DNA from: Volvox africanus
Lineage: Eukaryota > Chlorophyta > Chlorophyceae > Chlamydomonadales > Volvocaceae
Reading direction: 5' to 3'
Length of the DNA: 64,000 bases
Assembly: GCA_030268105.1 (NCBI GenBank)
Contig: BSDZ01000027.1
Location: 561,001-625,000 of the forward strand
Shown: positions 39,601 to 49,591 of the stretch, in pieces
Position numbering within the stretch: position 1 is the first letter of the stretch
How the letters are laid out: each line of letters starts with the position of its first letter
Program-made: the position numbers and the translations under genes
Notes under the pieces: model-generated
What the model was told of the DNA's origin: nothing
The model's database searches: none
What the model saw: only the letters and a program-made list of their open reading frames with translations

Positions 39601-42600
39601 GGCGGAGAGGGAGAGGTAGGAAGGTGGAGTGGCAGGAAGGGAGGGAAGGAGGAAGGGGAGATGGAGAGAAGGGTTGGGAGGGAGGGAGGGAGGTGGAAAG
39701 GGAAGGAAGGAGGTGGAAAGGGAAGGAAGGAGGTGGAAAGGGAACGCGGGAGGGACAGAGGGAAGGAGGGGGGACAGCGGGAGGGAGGGAGGGACAGGGA
39801 AGGGGGGAGGGAGGGACAGGTAAGGGGGGAGGGAGGGAGGGACAGGGAAGGAGGGAGGGAGGGAGGTACAAAGAGAGGGAGGGAGGGAGGGAAAGAGGGC
39901 GGACAGGAGGAAGGGAAAAACACAGGCAGGTTAGCAGTTGAAAGGGTTATTTATCGATTGCCAAGTTTGGTAAGGCTTTGGATCCAGTCGGAGGACATGG
40001 GTTCAGAGGCAGCGGGGCGGGAGGCATCTGGTACGGAGCTTGAGGTGGAGGACGAGAGTATGACTCGGTTGAGGAGACTGCGGCGAGTAAACTGATGACA
40101 CAAAACCTGAACACCCAAGAAGCCTTCATCAACCGAAGGGCGCAGCGACAGCGGGTAGGGGCCGTCTGAGACCTAACGTCCTTAACGGTACGAGCCCACG
40201 TCTTGAGATCTCAGCGGATGAAGGATGCAGTAATGGACACGAACAAAAACAAACAAACGTGCTGAAACGAAACGTTGCCATTTCCAAGACGCATCCCCCT
40301 CTTCCACCCTCCTTCTCCCCATCCTGCATGCCATGGCCCCGTACAAATGTACCTTGGAACCTGCCGCCGCGGCAGCAGCAGCCGCTCCCTGCGCCTCCCG
40401 CTCCAGAACCGTACAGACGGTGTTGCGCTGGTCGTTTTGCACGACAGCGTACGGCGCGTAGCCCATGACGACGAAGGCGTTGAATCCGACACCGATGAGG
40501 AGCGACGCGAGTACGACAGCAAGATCGAAGGAGTCACCAGCTCGCCAGTCCAGGACGGACATGGGCGAGGGCAGCGTGTCGGGAGGGTGCTGCGCGGGCG
40601 ATGGGGAGGGGGAAATACACGCGATGCAAAGAATGCAAAGAAGCCAAGGCAACCAGTATAACCTTCCTTTCGGATTAAATTAAATTACCGAAGAAGATAA
40701 TTTCCAGGAAAAGGAGCAGGCTTCAGACAAACATTTGAAAGTATGTAGATACACGGATGAATGTGTAAAGTCAAAACATTGCTGCTGCACTGCATGTACT
40801 ATGCATTCATGAAGAAAACGGTGGCGGGAGGAGAGAGGCGGCATGGGGGGAAGGGGGAAACGATTTAAAAGACAATGGGTCATTAGACAGGGCGGGAGAA
40901 GGGGCGAGAGAAGACATAGCTCTGTAAGGGGTCTTTTGGGATTTAGATTTAGATATAGGGCCCACATGCTATGGCTGCTGCCATACTTGCCAGGGCGGGT
41001 CTTTACAAGTGTCGCTGCCACCCTTTTTCCCCCGGTGAATTCAAATCAAGCCCCATCGCATCAACTCGTGCGAGTTGTTCCGTATAGTCCCTTGATATTC
41101 TCGTACCAAGGGATCCTCCAAGGGCTCGTACGACAAGAAATCCGCCACGAACTGCGCGGCGCCGTCCAGGTCATACAGCTCCGTGTACACTAACTGGCTG
41201 GGCCTTATTGTCGTACATACAAACTTGGCCACGCCGCACTCATTTCGCGGTGTTAGGTACAGCGGACGTCGGTAGGGGTACAGCTCCTCGAAGATGCGCT
41301 GGAAATCCTATTATAGCAGTAGCAACAACAGTAGCAGCAGCAGTAGCTGTCAGGACATTCACAACCAGCCGTTACGACATCACCGTTACATGCCATTTCT
41401 GCTATCGGCCTCCTTCCCCAACCAATCCTCCCTTTCACCTAGGCCGACCCGCTTTGCCCCTTCAGACCCTCTTATGGTACGGACCGCAACACCTACAATG
41501 TAATCCGTCTGGTCTATCTGGTCTGGACACAACTGGTAAGACACGCAACTGTGTCCCTGGAGGATCCAAGATCGATCCTGATCAAGACTGGAATCAAGGT
41601 TCCCTCCCCTGGCTGTGGGTGGATGTGCTCCGCCCCGATCTCGGTGGACGGTGGGGACCCGGTTACAGTGACTTGCGAGGTGACCAAGAGTGGAGTTGAG
41701 GCTGCCGTTGATCCGGCAGATTCCACGGGATGCTGGCGGTGGGTGCTGAACCCGGTAAAATCACTGATTTTGGAGAAGCCAACTTCCTAGGGATGAACGG
41801 ATGAGGGTACCCCGAAATACACCAGGGGGAAAGTAGGGACTGCTGCCAGGTAGTGGCCACGGGTGAAGCGGGAAACCCCTATCCCACACACAAACACCGT
41901 CCCCACCTGCACGTATTGCAGCACCCTCGCCTCATGTGCAGTATGTTGGGTGAAGGACCGAGGCATCTTTCCGGCGGTGTTGATAGTGTGCTGCACCCGC
42001 ATGCGCTTGGCGTTCTTGGGCCTTAGCTCGTCCTGGGGCCCGGGTAGGCGGGGAGCAGGCGGTAAAGGAATGGAGAAGGCGGAGAAGGCGGCGATGGAGA
42101 AGGTGACAGAGAACGGGGGGGAAGGAGGTGGTGGAGAAAGCAGCGGGAAGGCAGCAGAGGCGGAGGCGGGGATGGTGAAGGTCAAGAAAGGTCAAGGTAA
42201 CAGAGGCGGTGGGAAGAAGCGGGTGGAGAGGTGGCGGGATCGACACCGAGAAAGTAGCAGCAGGTGCAGGCGCAGGTGCAGGTGCTGCCGCCATGCCTAC
42301 GAGTGCCTTTGCGTGGCATACAACCGCCAGCTAGCCGCATCACAGCTGTTCCTGTCCAGGACATCGGAAAGCTCAATCCACGACCCAATCACCCGAACCC
42401 CGTGGACCGATTCCAGTCCCCCCACGCACCTCCGCCAGCTGCCTGGGCTTGAGCCCCTCCAGCTTGGCGGTTTTAAACACGTCCCAGAACACCAGACCCT
42501 TCTCCGCGTCGTCGTCGTTCACTCGGCCCAAGGTGTTGCTGCCCAGCTGTGAGGGCACATATAGGCGCGGGGATGGGGGCCCGAGGGTTTATGGGGACGG

Positions 42601-45600
42601 CGAGAGACAGGAAGGTAGAGGAAGTTCCCACGTGGAATGAAAAGAAGACAAAACTGTTCATTGACGGAGTGCGAGAAAAGAAGGTGCAAGAGGGCCCCGA
42701 TGGGAGCAGATGGGAATCTGCCGAGACGACGACAGTTTGGTACCTGTGTGTGTACACCCTTCCCCTCTCTCCAACCCACCTGGTAAATGGAGATGGTGCC
42801 GTTCCACAGCGTCGCCGTACGGTTCTTATTGTACGGCAGCTCACTATCCCACTCCACCCACTTGGGTTTCGCGGTGGCGTACGTGTCCTGCTGGTCCCCG
42901 GGCAGGTGCACCTGGAACATGGCGTTGGACTGAGCGCCCAGCTCGTCCAGCCCGCCGAAGAGGTAGAGGTGGTCCCTGTGTACGTGGATGTGGTGGCTGT
43001 GACGCGGCGGAGGGCAACGGCCTTCGCACGGAATCTCCGTCCAGGTCTTGGTCTGTTAGGGCCGGGGCCAGGTCGAAGTGGGTGGGCGTGGGCATGGGCG
43101 TGGGCATGGGCGTGGGCGTGGGCGTGGGCGTGGGCATGGGCGTGGGCGTGGGCGTGGGCGTGGGCGTGGGCGTGGGCGTGGGCGTGGGCGTGGGCGTGGG
43201 CGTGGGCGTGGGCATGGGCGTGGGCGTGGGCATAGAACAGCGTGTGGGTGCGTTATAATTGGCGGTTCGCTTTTTGGAAGAATGTGTTTGGGAGAGTAGC
43301 ACGTGTGAATGCAATATGCAGTTGCGAAGAGCAAGAAACCAAGGACAGTGCATATGTGTCTTTGTATGCGTCAGCATATGTGTGTTTATGCGGGTAGGGG
43401 GAAGAGGTATGTGGAGGTATGTGGAGGTGTGAGGGGGCCAGAGCGGGAATATTGACCAAAGGCGAGAGGCGTGCCACTGAGGGCGTCCTCGCACAACGAC
43501 GAGTTGCGACTTCCTGGTTCACTTTTGAACTGCCGGTACATCATACCCCGCGCAAGGAAAGTACGGCAGGTTTCAAAGCCGGCAACTCCGTACATACGGT
43601 GTGGTATCCACCTCACCACGAAGTCCATAACGTGCAGATCTTCCAGTACGAAGTTGTTACGGCCACCGTGTACGAAGATCAGGTTTCCGTGGCCAATACA
43701 GAGGGCACAGGCCTGGCGGGGAGAGGGGGCTGTGCCAGAGAAAGCGGGCTGAGACCACTGCCAGGCGCCGAGGTCCAGGAGGAAGAGATCGTTCGTGCGG
43801 CCGCCGATAGCGTGACCACCTGGGTGTGATGAGGTGTGATGCGGATGTTGGTAGTTGGGTGTGGGCTTGGGTGATGTTGGGTGGAGGTGAGGGTGGGGGT
43901 GGAAGTGGAGTGGAGGAGAGAACGGACGGTGTGCGCAATGATCCAAGAAGCATCGGAGTAACAAAATAAGCGCATCGTTCTGAAGTTATAACACTGACAC
44001 TGTAACTATACCTACTTAACAAGCATTATAGAACTTGGAGGGCCAGAGAAAGGTGGTGGCAGGAAGCTGGTGGCGGGAGGGTTGATAGTCCAACATCAGA
44101 ATGCTGAGACAGCTTTCCCTTGAGTTATCAATCAACATGTTAACTCTGGCTAATAATTGCAGTTCTTGATAAATCATAAGTTCAAATTTTGAACTCCAAA
44201 TTGAGCAAAGTATGATTGCATGGTCGCGGGATCAGCTCTCCTGTTGTGACATATGCGTTTGTAGTTTTAGAAACACGAAAAAACGTCACTTCACTAACTT
44301 CGCTTCACTTCACACTTCTCTTTCCTCCATGCGCCATGCACGCAATACACACATGCATACACGCACACAGCACCCCTTACCGAACAGCACCATGTTTCCT
44401 GCCCAGAATGTGGCCACCGCCTGTTCCCGAGGTGACGGCGCCGCGCCCTCCGTGGAGGGCTTGTACCAGGTCCACGTATCCATGTCCAGGAAGGCTACGT
44501 CGTTGAGTCGCTTGCGTTCTGCCGTGCGGCCGCCGAAGATGACCAGACGGTTGTTCTCTTCGTCATAGCAGGCAGCATGGTTGTACCTGCGTGCCATAGT
44601 GATTCGGCGGTCCCCCAGATGGGCAAGGGTAGCTGCCCTGGTCCGTGTTAGGCCCGACTAGATATGTGTAAAACCCCTCCCCCTCCCCGTCCCCTTCCAC
44701 AACAACATCCATATCCACCCATCCAAACACATTAAATGCAGCGCCCTCACCGTGGTGGTGGTTTATCTCCCTTGCATGGCTGGTTGTGCCACTCCATTCG
44801 GTCCATGGTCATCCAGAACAGGTCGTTTGTGGTGGAGCCGTCCTTCAGCAGCTGACCCCCGAAGATGATCAACATGCTACCCACCTGCGAGTGGGCAAAT
44901 ATACATATGCGCAAGTCGATTGGGGTGAATGGATGAGAGCGTCCAGCTCGCATGGCGGCGAGATGCAGGCAGGGCTACCGCCCATCAGGAGTGTGGTGGA
45001 GCTATCCAAGGTAACCAACTGGGGGTGAAGAGAACGAGTCACCATACCACCACCATCATCCGGTAACAATGGAGCATACGTGTGTGTTCTGCCCATCGCG
45101 AATTCGGACGGATAGCTGGAAATCCCACGTACATTGCACAATTAGTAATGGATGTGTGGCCAACGCGTGCCGTCTCACATCGCTGCATAAGTGGGAGCTA
45201 ACTGAGCGGAGTTGGAAAACAACGGAATCAATGAAAACGACATATACAAACACACGGATGTGCGTTACATTATGAGGGTCGTTATGTCGTCACATGTTTT
45301 CGGTTACGTTGACGTTACCCGGGACGCAGATCCCACGCCTGCTTGCACCTGTGTCTTGCAAGAGCGTTGTCTCATGCACGGGGCATTGACCGCACATACG
45401 CGCACGAGCATAAGCACAAGCACACGCACATGCGTAAGCATAAGCACACGCACAAGCACACGTTTCCATTACCTGCGTCAATGTGTGGCCCGTTCTGATC
45501 CAACACCGGTTGTCGACCGTGATGTCGCCCATCTCCGTCTTGACCAGTTGGCCCACCTGCGTGTAAGCCGTAAGTTCGGAAAAGAGCCGCGAGGGCTTCA

Positions 45601-48600
45601 TAAGGCGTGCGTGTATGTAGAGATTGCGGCGGGGGGGAGGAAGAAGAGAGAAGAAGAGAGGTTTCGGGGGGAATCGGTGCGTGTGTGTGCGGGGGGGGGG
45701 AGAAGCGTGGTGGTAAGCGGGTATTAGTGATCGTGCGTTCCTTCACGGTGCGTGTCTGTGTGTCTGTGTATGCGTGTATTAAGGCGTGTGCGCGTGTCAG
45801 TTTTTGGAGTGTGAACGTGCACGTAGTTATCACGCAAAGCACCATGAGACTTCCTAGCAGCTGGAAGGAGGGACACCGGGACAGCAGCAAGAAAAGAACA
45901 GGCGGCCCCAGCCAGCGGCTCCAAGATACACACATACATACACGCACGCATTGTATCTCCCTTTGAAAGCCCCCTGCTCTACCCGGCTCCCCGCACCTCC
46001 GCTTTGCAGCGGTACTCCAGATATGAGCCCACGGGTGTACCGATTGGCTTCAGTCGCTCGATCTCCTCCAGCCGCTCGCGCTCCTCCTCCTCACGCAGGA
46101 AGGCCAGAAACCTGTTATCGGTCAGCGGATGTGGGATGGCAAAGAGTTACGGCCTCTTTTGTTCTGTTGGGCTTACTCCTGTACTGCACTGTTTGCTATG
46201 TTGTACGTGTACAGTTTTGGTTGGGTATGGTGTAACACATGGGGTATAAAAGGAGCTGGCCGTTAAGCCCAGCGGAAAACAGATGCAGCGAGTGTGGCTG
46301 TTCCCAGGACGACATATCCATGTGACACATAGTATTTGTATGTTTGCGTGTGTCTTCTCCAGCTCCAAGCCCGAAATGTTCAGCCTCGCACTCCCCTCCC
46401 CGGTTACCCACTTTGACAGGCCTTCCTCCACCTTGGCCTTGTACCGCTCATCCAGATTGTTGTACCGCAGGTTGAACTCCTTGAGGGTCTTCAGATGCCC
46501 CATGCTGGGTGGAACCTGCACCAGCAGGAAGGAGTACATCAACTCACGACCTTTGTAGCAATAACCAGAAACTTAACTTATGTTGCGTTCTGTAGCCTTA
46601 GAACGCCCGATGCTTTCTTAAGTGATCTCTTGTCCTTACCCCAGGTCCCCAAACCCTACACTTTACCCAAATGCCAAACCCAACACCCCACCCAAATCCA
46701 CCGGCCGTAACCACAGCCTCACCACGTCTTACAATTCCCCTCCATCCAATCCCTCTACCCGATCCCGCACCTTCGTAAGCAAATTGTTGCCGACATCGAT
46801 CCGTTGCACCTTCTTGAGCTGGCCCAAGCTGTTGGGCAGGTACCTCAGGTTGTTGGTGGAGAGGTCCATTTTGATAACCGCCGCAAGCTCACCGAGATTG
46901 TCGGGGAGCACCTCCAGCCGGTTGTTCTCCACCTGAACAACCTGCATGAGGTTAGGTGCGGGTACTGGGTGGAATGAGGTGATGCTCCCGACACCGAATC
47001 CCACCGAATCTCCCCGAATCCCACCGAATCCCACCGAACCTCCCCGGATCCCACCGAATCTCCCCGAATCCCACCGAATCCCCCTCAATTCCCCCGAAAA
47101 AAACCCAAATGCCCAAGGAGGGAGAACGAAGATTGCTACGAGATAGATATCTTCACATGCCCTGCATGAATGCACGTAGTCACCAATGACGCCCCACCCC
47201 ACCCCATCAAATGTAGTCTCCTGATTAGGGTGTCTATGTCTACGGGTAGAGATAGTATCCGACATAGATGGACCGTGTGCGTCTATTTGGTAGACATCTT
47301 CCTATCGGGCCGTTGCTGTATGTGAGAGGGTATGACAGAGATACAACACCCAGCCCAGTCCCCATCTCACCCCACCTACTCGGCACCACATCCCATCGCC
47401 TCCAGTGCCCTCCCCAGGCCTTTCACATAAATGCCACTCGCGGATCACGAACTCACCTCCAGCTTCGGCAGCGCCGCCAAAGAGTCGGGCAGCACCGTGA
47501 TCTCATTACCTGATACGTCCAGCTCCTGTAGGACAGCATTCAACGTAGCTATGGGGCCCACAAGAAAGGACAGCAACGTTGGCAAACCCTTGCTGTGCTT
47601 CTCCCTTAAGCCAGCATTATGCGGCGCCAGAGCCTTTGCTTTCGCCCATTCCCCTCTGATTCTTAGGGCACTGAGACACTTCGGGCGCACGATTGCGATG
47701 GAATCGCTGACGACACTTACGGCTCCGTTGGTCTTCCACTAAGTCTCTCGTCATCCTACACCCCGGCGACTGGGGGACCACTTAACCCTTCTGGCTATGA
47801 CTCATTCGTCCGGCAGACTCCTCGAGCTCCTGACCCTCTGGGAAGCCCATCGATGGGTGCCCTGAGGCCTGGGCCCTCTTCCCAGGGACCATCACCCAAG
47901 AATACCTTCAGAAGTGTCAGGTGGCCCACTGCCTCATCCACTTTGGCAACCTTATTGCCGCTGACGTCGAACACCATGAGCTGCTGCAACCTGCAGGAGG
48001 CGGAGGACGAAGACGAGGAATAGAATCAGAAACAGTGGGTTGAAAATAAGGAGAAATTGGGAGCAACGCCAATCAAGTAACGAAGGAGTCATGTTTATGT
48101 GTGTGTGTAGGTTGGCAGGCCACGCCTGGGAGGTGCACCCTGCTTTCCTGCCTGGGCATCTCTTCCCCTTTGAGGCCTGGCCACATGACTTAGCAGGGAG
48201 GATATAACGCAAAACCATCCCCCAGACCCAAGTGTTCTGCGAAAGAAAGAAAAATTGAGGTATAATATTTCTAACTTGCATTCGTGGATGCACGATCGGT
48301 GACCACGAATGGACGGCCGAGGTCATCTTGAGACGCGGCGCAAGCGCAATGCGGTTGCGGCCTCGACATCACACTCCCCTTCTTCTGAGTCCTTCCCATA
48401 GCTCCTCTTTTCCCCGCGGTTACCGTCTCGCCCGCCTATTTAGCATGCGCAAAAAGCCGTGGCAAAGCTCCTTGCACTTAAGAGCTTTGACCCTATAACC
48501 ACCTGGCCCCCGACCGCCCTGCCCCACCATGCAGGTATCAGGTATTATATATGTATAAATATATAAATAAATACAGACATATGCCAGGCTTTGGCTACAG

Positions 48601-49591
48601 GTAGTAAGCACCCGCAAGCGGGTTCCTGTGGCCGGGTCCGTTGTTTTCCGGAAACAAAAACTCCCTGCTTGACAGCCTACATTTACCGGGGATCTCGTGC
48701 TCTGGTCCGCAGCCTCCATACCGGTAAAATAAAGCCCCTCCCCACTTTGATACCGCAAATTGTTGCTGTTTTTTTACCTATAGACCACACTTGGAATGCG
48801 CTTGAGCTGATTGTACTTGAGACGCAGCACCCGAAGGTAACGGAATTCCTCCAGCTCATCCGGCAGATCGGTGAGATCATTACTGCGAGGGAGTGTATGT
48901 GCCGGTTGGGGTAGGAGATTGAATGCATAAATGGGTGCGACCGAGTGGGGGCACAGGAGGTTTGGGTGCATGGAATTGAGACCGTGGGGGCAAGCTGACA
49001 ACTATATGCGTGTTCGCATGGCGCATGGCGCAAGGTTAAGTTTCGCAAGCATCGGAGTTGGGGTGGTAATCGTTTGCCACGTATAGACGAAGTAGTGTAT
49101 GATGAACACTTATGATAAGGCGAGGTGCCAATGGAGCGTAGGCGGCGATGGGGTGAGTTGGGCCTTTTTAACACGGTGCGATAGTGCGACCCTTGGGTCG
49201 CATGGCATTGCGCTAAACCAATTTTACAAGTTAAGGCGCCCGGAAGTCGCCAGTACTCGTGTATTAATACTGGCTGCGCGGTAGGAAGCCGGTGCGATAA
49301 TGCACATACGCGGGGGCCCCAGACCCACCTTGATAGCTCCAGCTCAGTGATGTGAGGATTATATTTCTTCACGAGATCCACAAATCCAGGAGGAAGTTGC
49401 TTGAGCCCAGCATAGCTGTAAAACAGTACCAAGCCGATATTTATGCAACATGCTCTTTCCCCGAAACCAAAGTGATGCAGCCAGATGGCCGAAGATCCAG
49501 CTTACCCCATATTAAGTCGGTATGTCCTACGAGCCTCCATCAGCCTCTCCTCCAGCACTTCTCGGGACAGCGTCCCGATGCCCTCCGCCAT
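33713..49591 (-). CDS. DRC7: Dynein regulatory complex subunit 7 with LRR and kelch domains
   Basis: A 28-exon gene that reads in phase from ATG 49591 to stop 33713 and encodes roughly 1,620 residues. Order: leucine-rich repeats (residues about 30-230), a linker rich in Glu/Arg, kelch repeats forming a beta-propeller (about 280-580), then the CCDC135/lobo body of about 1,000 residues. The body contains NECGVAKFVCTT, a transglutaminase-like fold region with FDLAVVLASLLIGVGFNAFVV, HAWVMVLPGKR, GIEMLWNQRNFWV and the terminal coiled coil MFRIHILERRLRRHEE, all conserved in animal DRC7. The protein is part of the nexin-dynein regulatory complex between axonemal doublets and controls ciliary waveform. 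The joint between the kelch and DRC7 parts (exon end 42430, next exon 42035) is phase 0 on both sides with good splice sites. The predicted mass of about 175 kDa agrees with my memory that Chlamydomonas FAP50/DRC7 is unusually large. Two adjacent genes remain the alternative. One junction (38520/38312) is off by one base in my reading. Confidence 0.82.
36405..36550. repeat. 16-bp minisatellite passing into GGGA tract
   Basis: Units like gcgggagggcagggt repeat four or five times and then degrade to ggagggaggga. It lies in a DRC7 intron. Confidence 0.85.
36639..36674. repeat. (GT)n microsatellite
   Basis: About 18 uninterrupted GT units in a DRC7 intron. Confidence 0.95.
39100..39270 (+). mobile_element. 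Dispersed repeat, copy 2 (3' half)
   Basis: Matches the second half of the copies at 17451 and 41541, from gatgggtgctgaacc to the cccacacacatac tail. It lies in a DRC7 intron, antisense to the gene. The truncation at its 5' side is typical of an element that inserts by reverse transcription, but that is inference. Confidence 0.65.
39540..39915. repeat. Polypurine GGGA/GGAA tract, about 370 bp
   Basis: Almost pure purine on the + strand (gggaaggagg, ggtggaaagg, gggagggaggga units) inside a DRC7 intron. It could adopt triplex or G-quadruplex structures, and in the transcript it is a very long pyrimidine run well upstream of the acceptor at 39492. Confidence 0.9.
41541..41890 (+). mobile_element. 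Dispersed repeat, copy 3
   Basis: The best-preserved copy, about 350 bases, antisense in a DRC7 intron. It shares with the copy at 17451 the blocks tgacttgcgaggtgacca, ggcagattcc, gggatgctgg, gatgaacggatgagggt and gccaggtagtggccacggg. No open frame is shared between copies. Confidence 0.7.
43079..43231. repeat. (GTGGGC)n hexamer satellite
   Basis: About 25 units of gtgggc, a few with a t or a variant (gcatgg), fill an intron of the kelch part of DRC7 directly upstream (in gene direction) of exon 43052. The + strand is a strong G-quadruplex candidate. The transcript carries the C-rich strand. Confidence 0.95.
46991..47090. repeat. 10-bp period minisatellite
   Basis: Ten units of ccaccgaatc alternating with tccccgaatc, in exact register of 10 bases. 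It lies in the intron upstream (in gene direction) of the exon that starts at 46941. Confidence 0.9.

Larger units (their letters stand above)
33713..42035 (-). other. DRC7: DRC7 conserved body (CCDC135/lobo part)
   Basis: Exons: 42035-41907, 41307-41107, 40589-40353, 39492-39289, 38957-38520, about 38312-38243, 38074-37682, 37467-37273, 36996-36859, 36183-36023, 35566-35326, 34899-34687, 34298-34137 and 33958-33713. The aligned order of blocks follows animal DRC7 from end to end, including DAFDMRCP, RRRDKLRERRVYP, ARLDGLEKREE, FVGRDDRLVYR, RRVYYLTEGRMRVDYHFG as a variant of the Y-x-R-D repeats, and LSPFLPTLLGTQQLTRTQAL. The 38957-38520 and 38074-37682 exons contain Ala/Gly/Asp-rich insertions absent from animal proteins. 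If this were an independent gene, an in-frame ATG at 42185 or the internal ATG in KRMRVQHT would be its start. Confidence 0.9.
42430..49591 (-). other. DRC7: DRC7 N-terminal part: LRR and kelch exons
   Basis: Exons: 49591-49506, 49415-49329, 48882-48778, 48000-47906, 47525-47457, 46941-46771, 46515-46412, 46111-45997, 45556-45473, 44884-44751, 44586-44381, 43819-43617, 43052-42780 and 42546-42430. LRRs read like ELDVSGNEITVLPDSLAALP and MDLSTNNLRYLPNSLGQL. The kelch blades share an IFGG/VHGG core followed by N-D-L/V-F or similar and W-x-x: LIIFGGQLLKDGSTTNDLFW, RLVIFGGRTAERKRLNDVAF, VLFGGHAIGGRTNDLFLLDL, IFVHGGRNNFVLEDLHVMD, LYLFGGLDELGAQSNAMF. Such domains bind protein partners. If the last exon were not spliced, the frame would end at 42373 and this part would be a separate LRR-kelch protein. 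Confidence 0.85.

Noticed and set aside
39375..40095. Gly/Arg-rich and Pro/Ser-rich frames on both strands
   Set aside because: Composition artefacts of the polypurine tract in a DRC7 intron.
42549..43258. Long frame encoding (Trp-Ala)n or (Gly-Val)n repeats
   Set aside because: Produced by the hexamer satellite, which is open in all frames; the real exons here are on the other strand and belong to DRC7.
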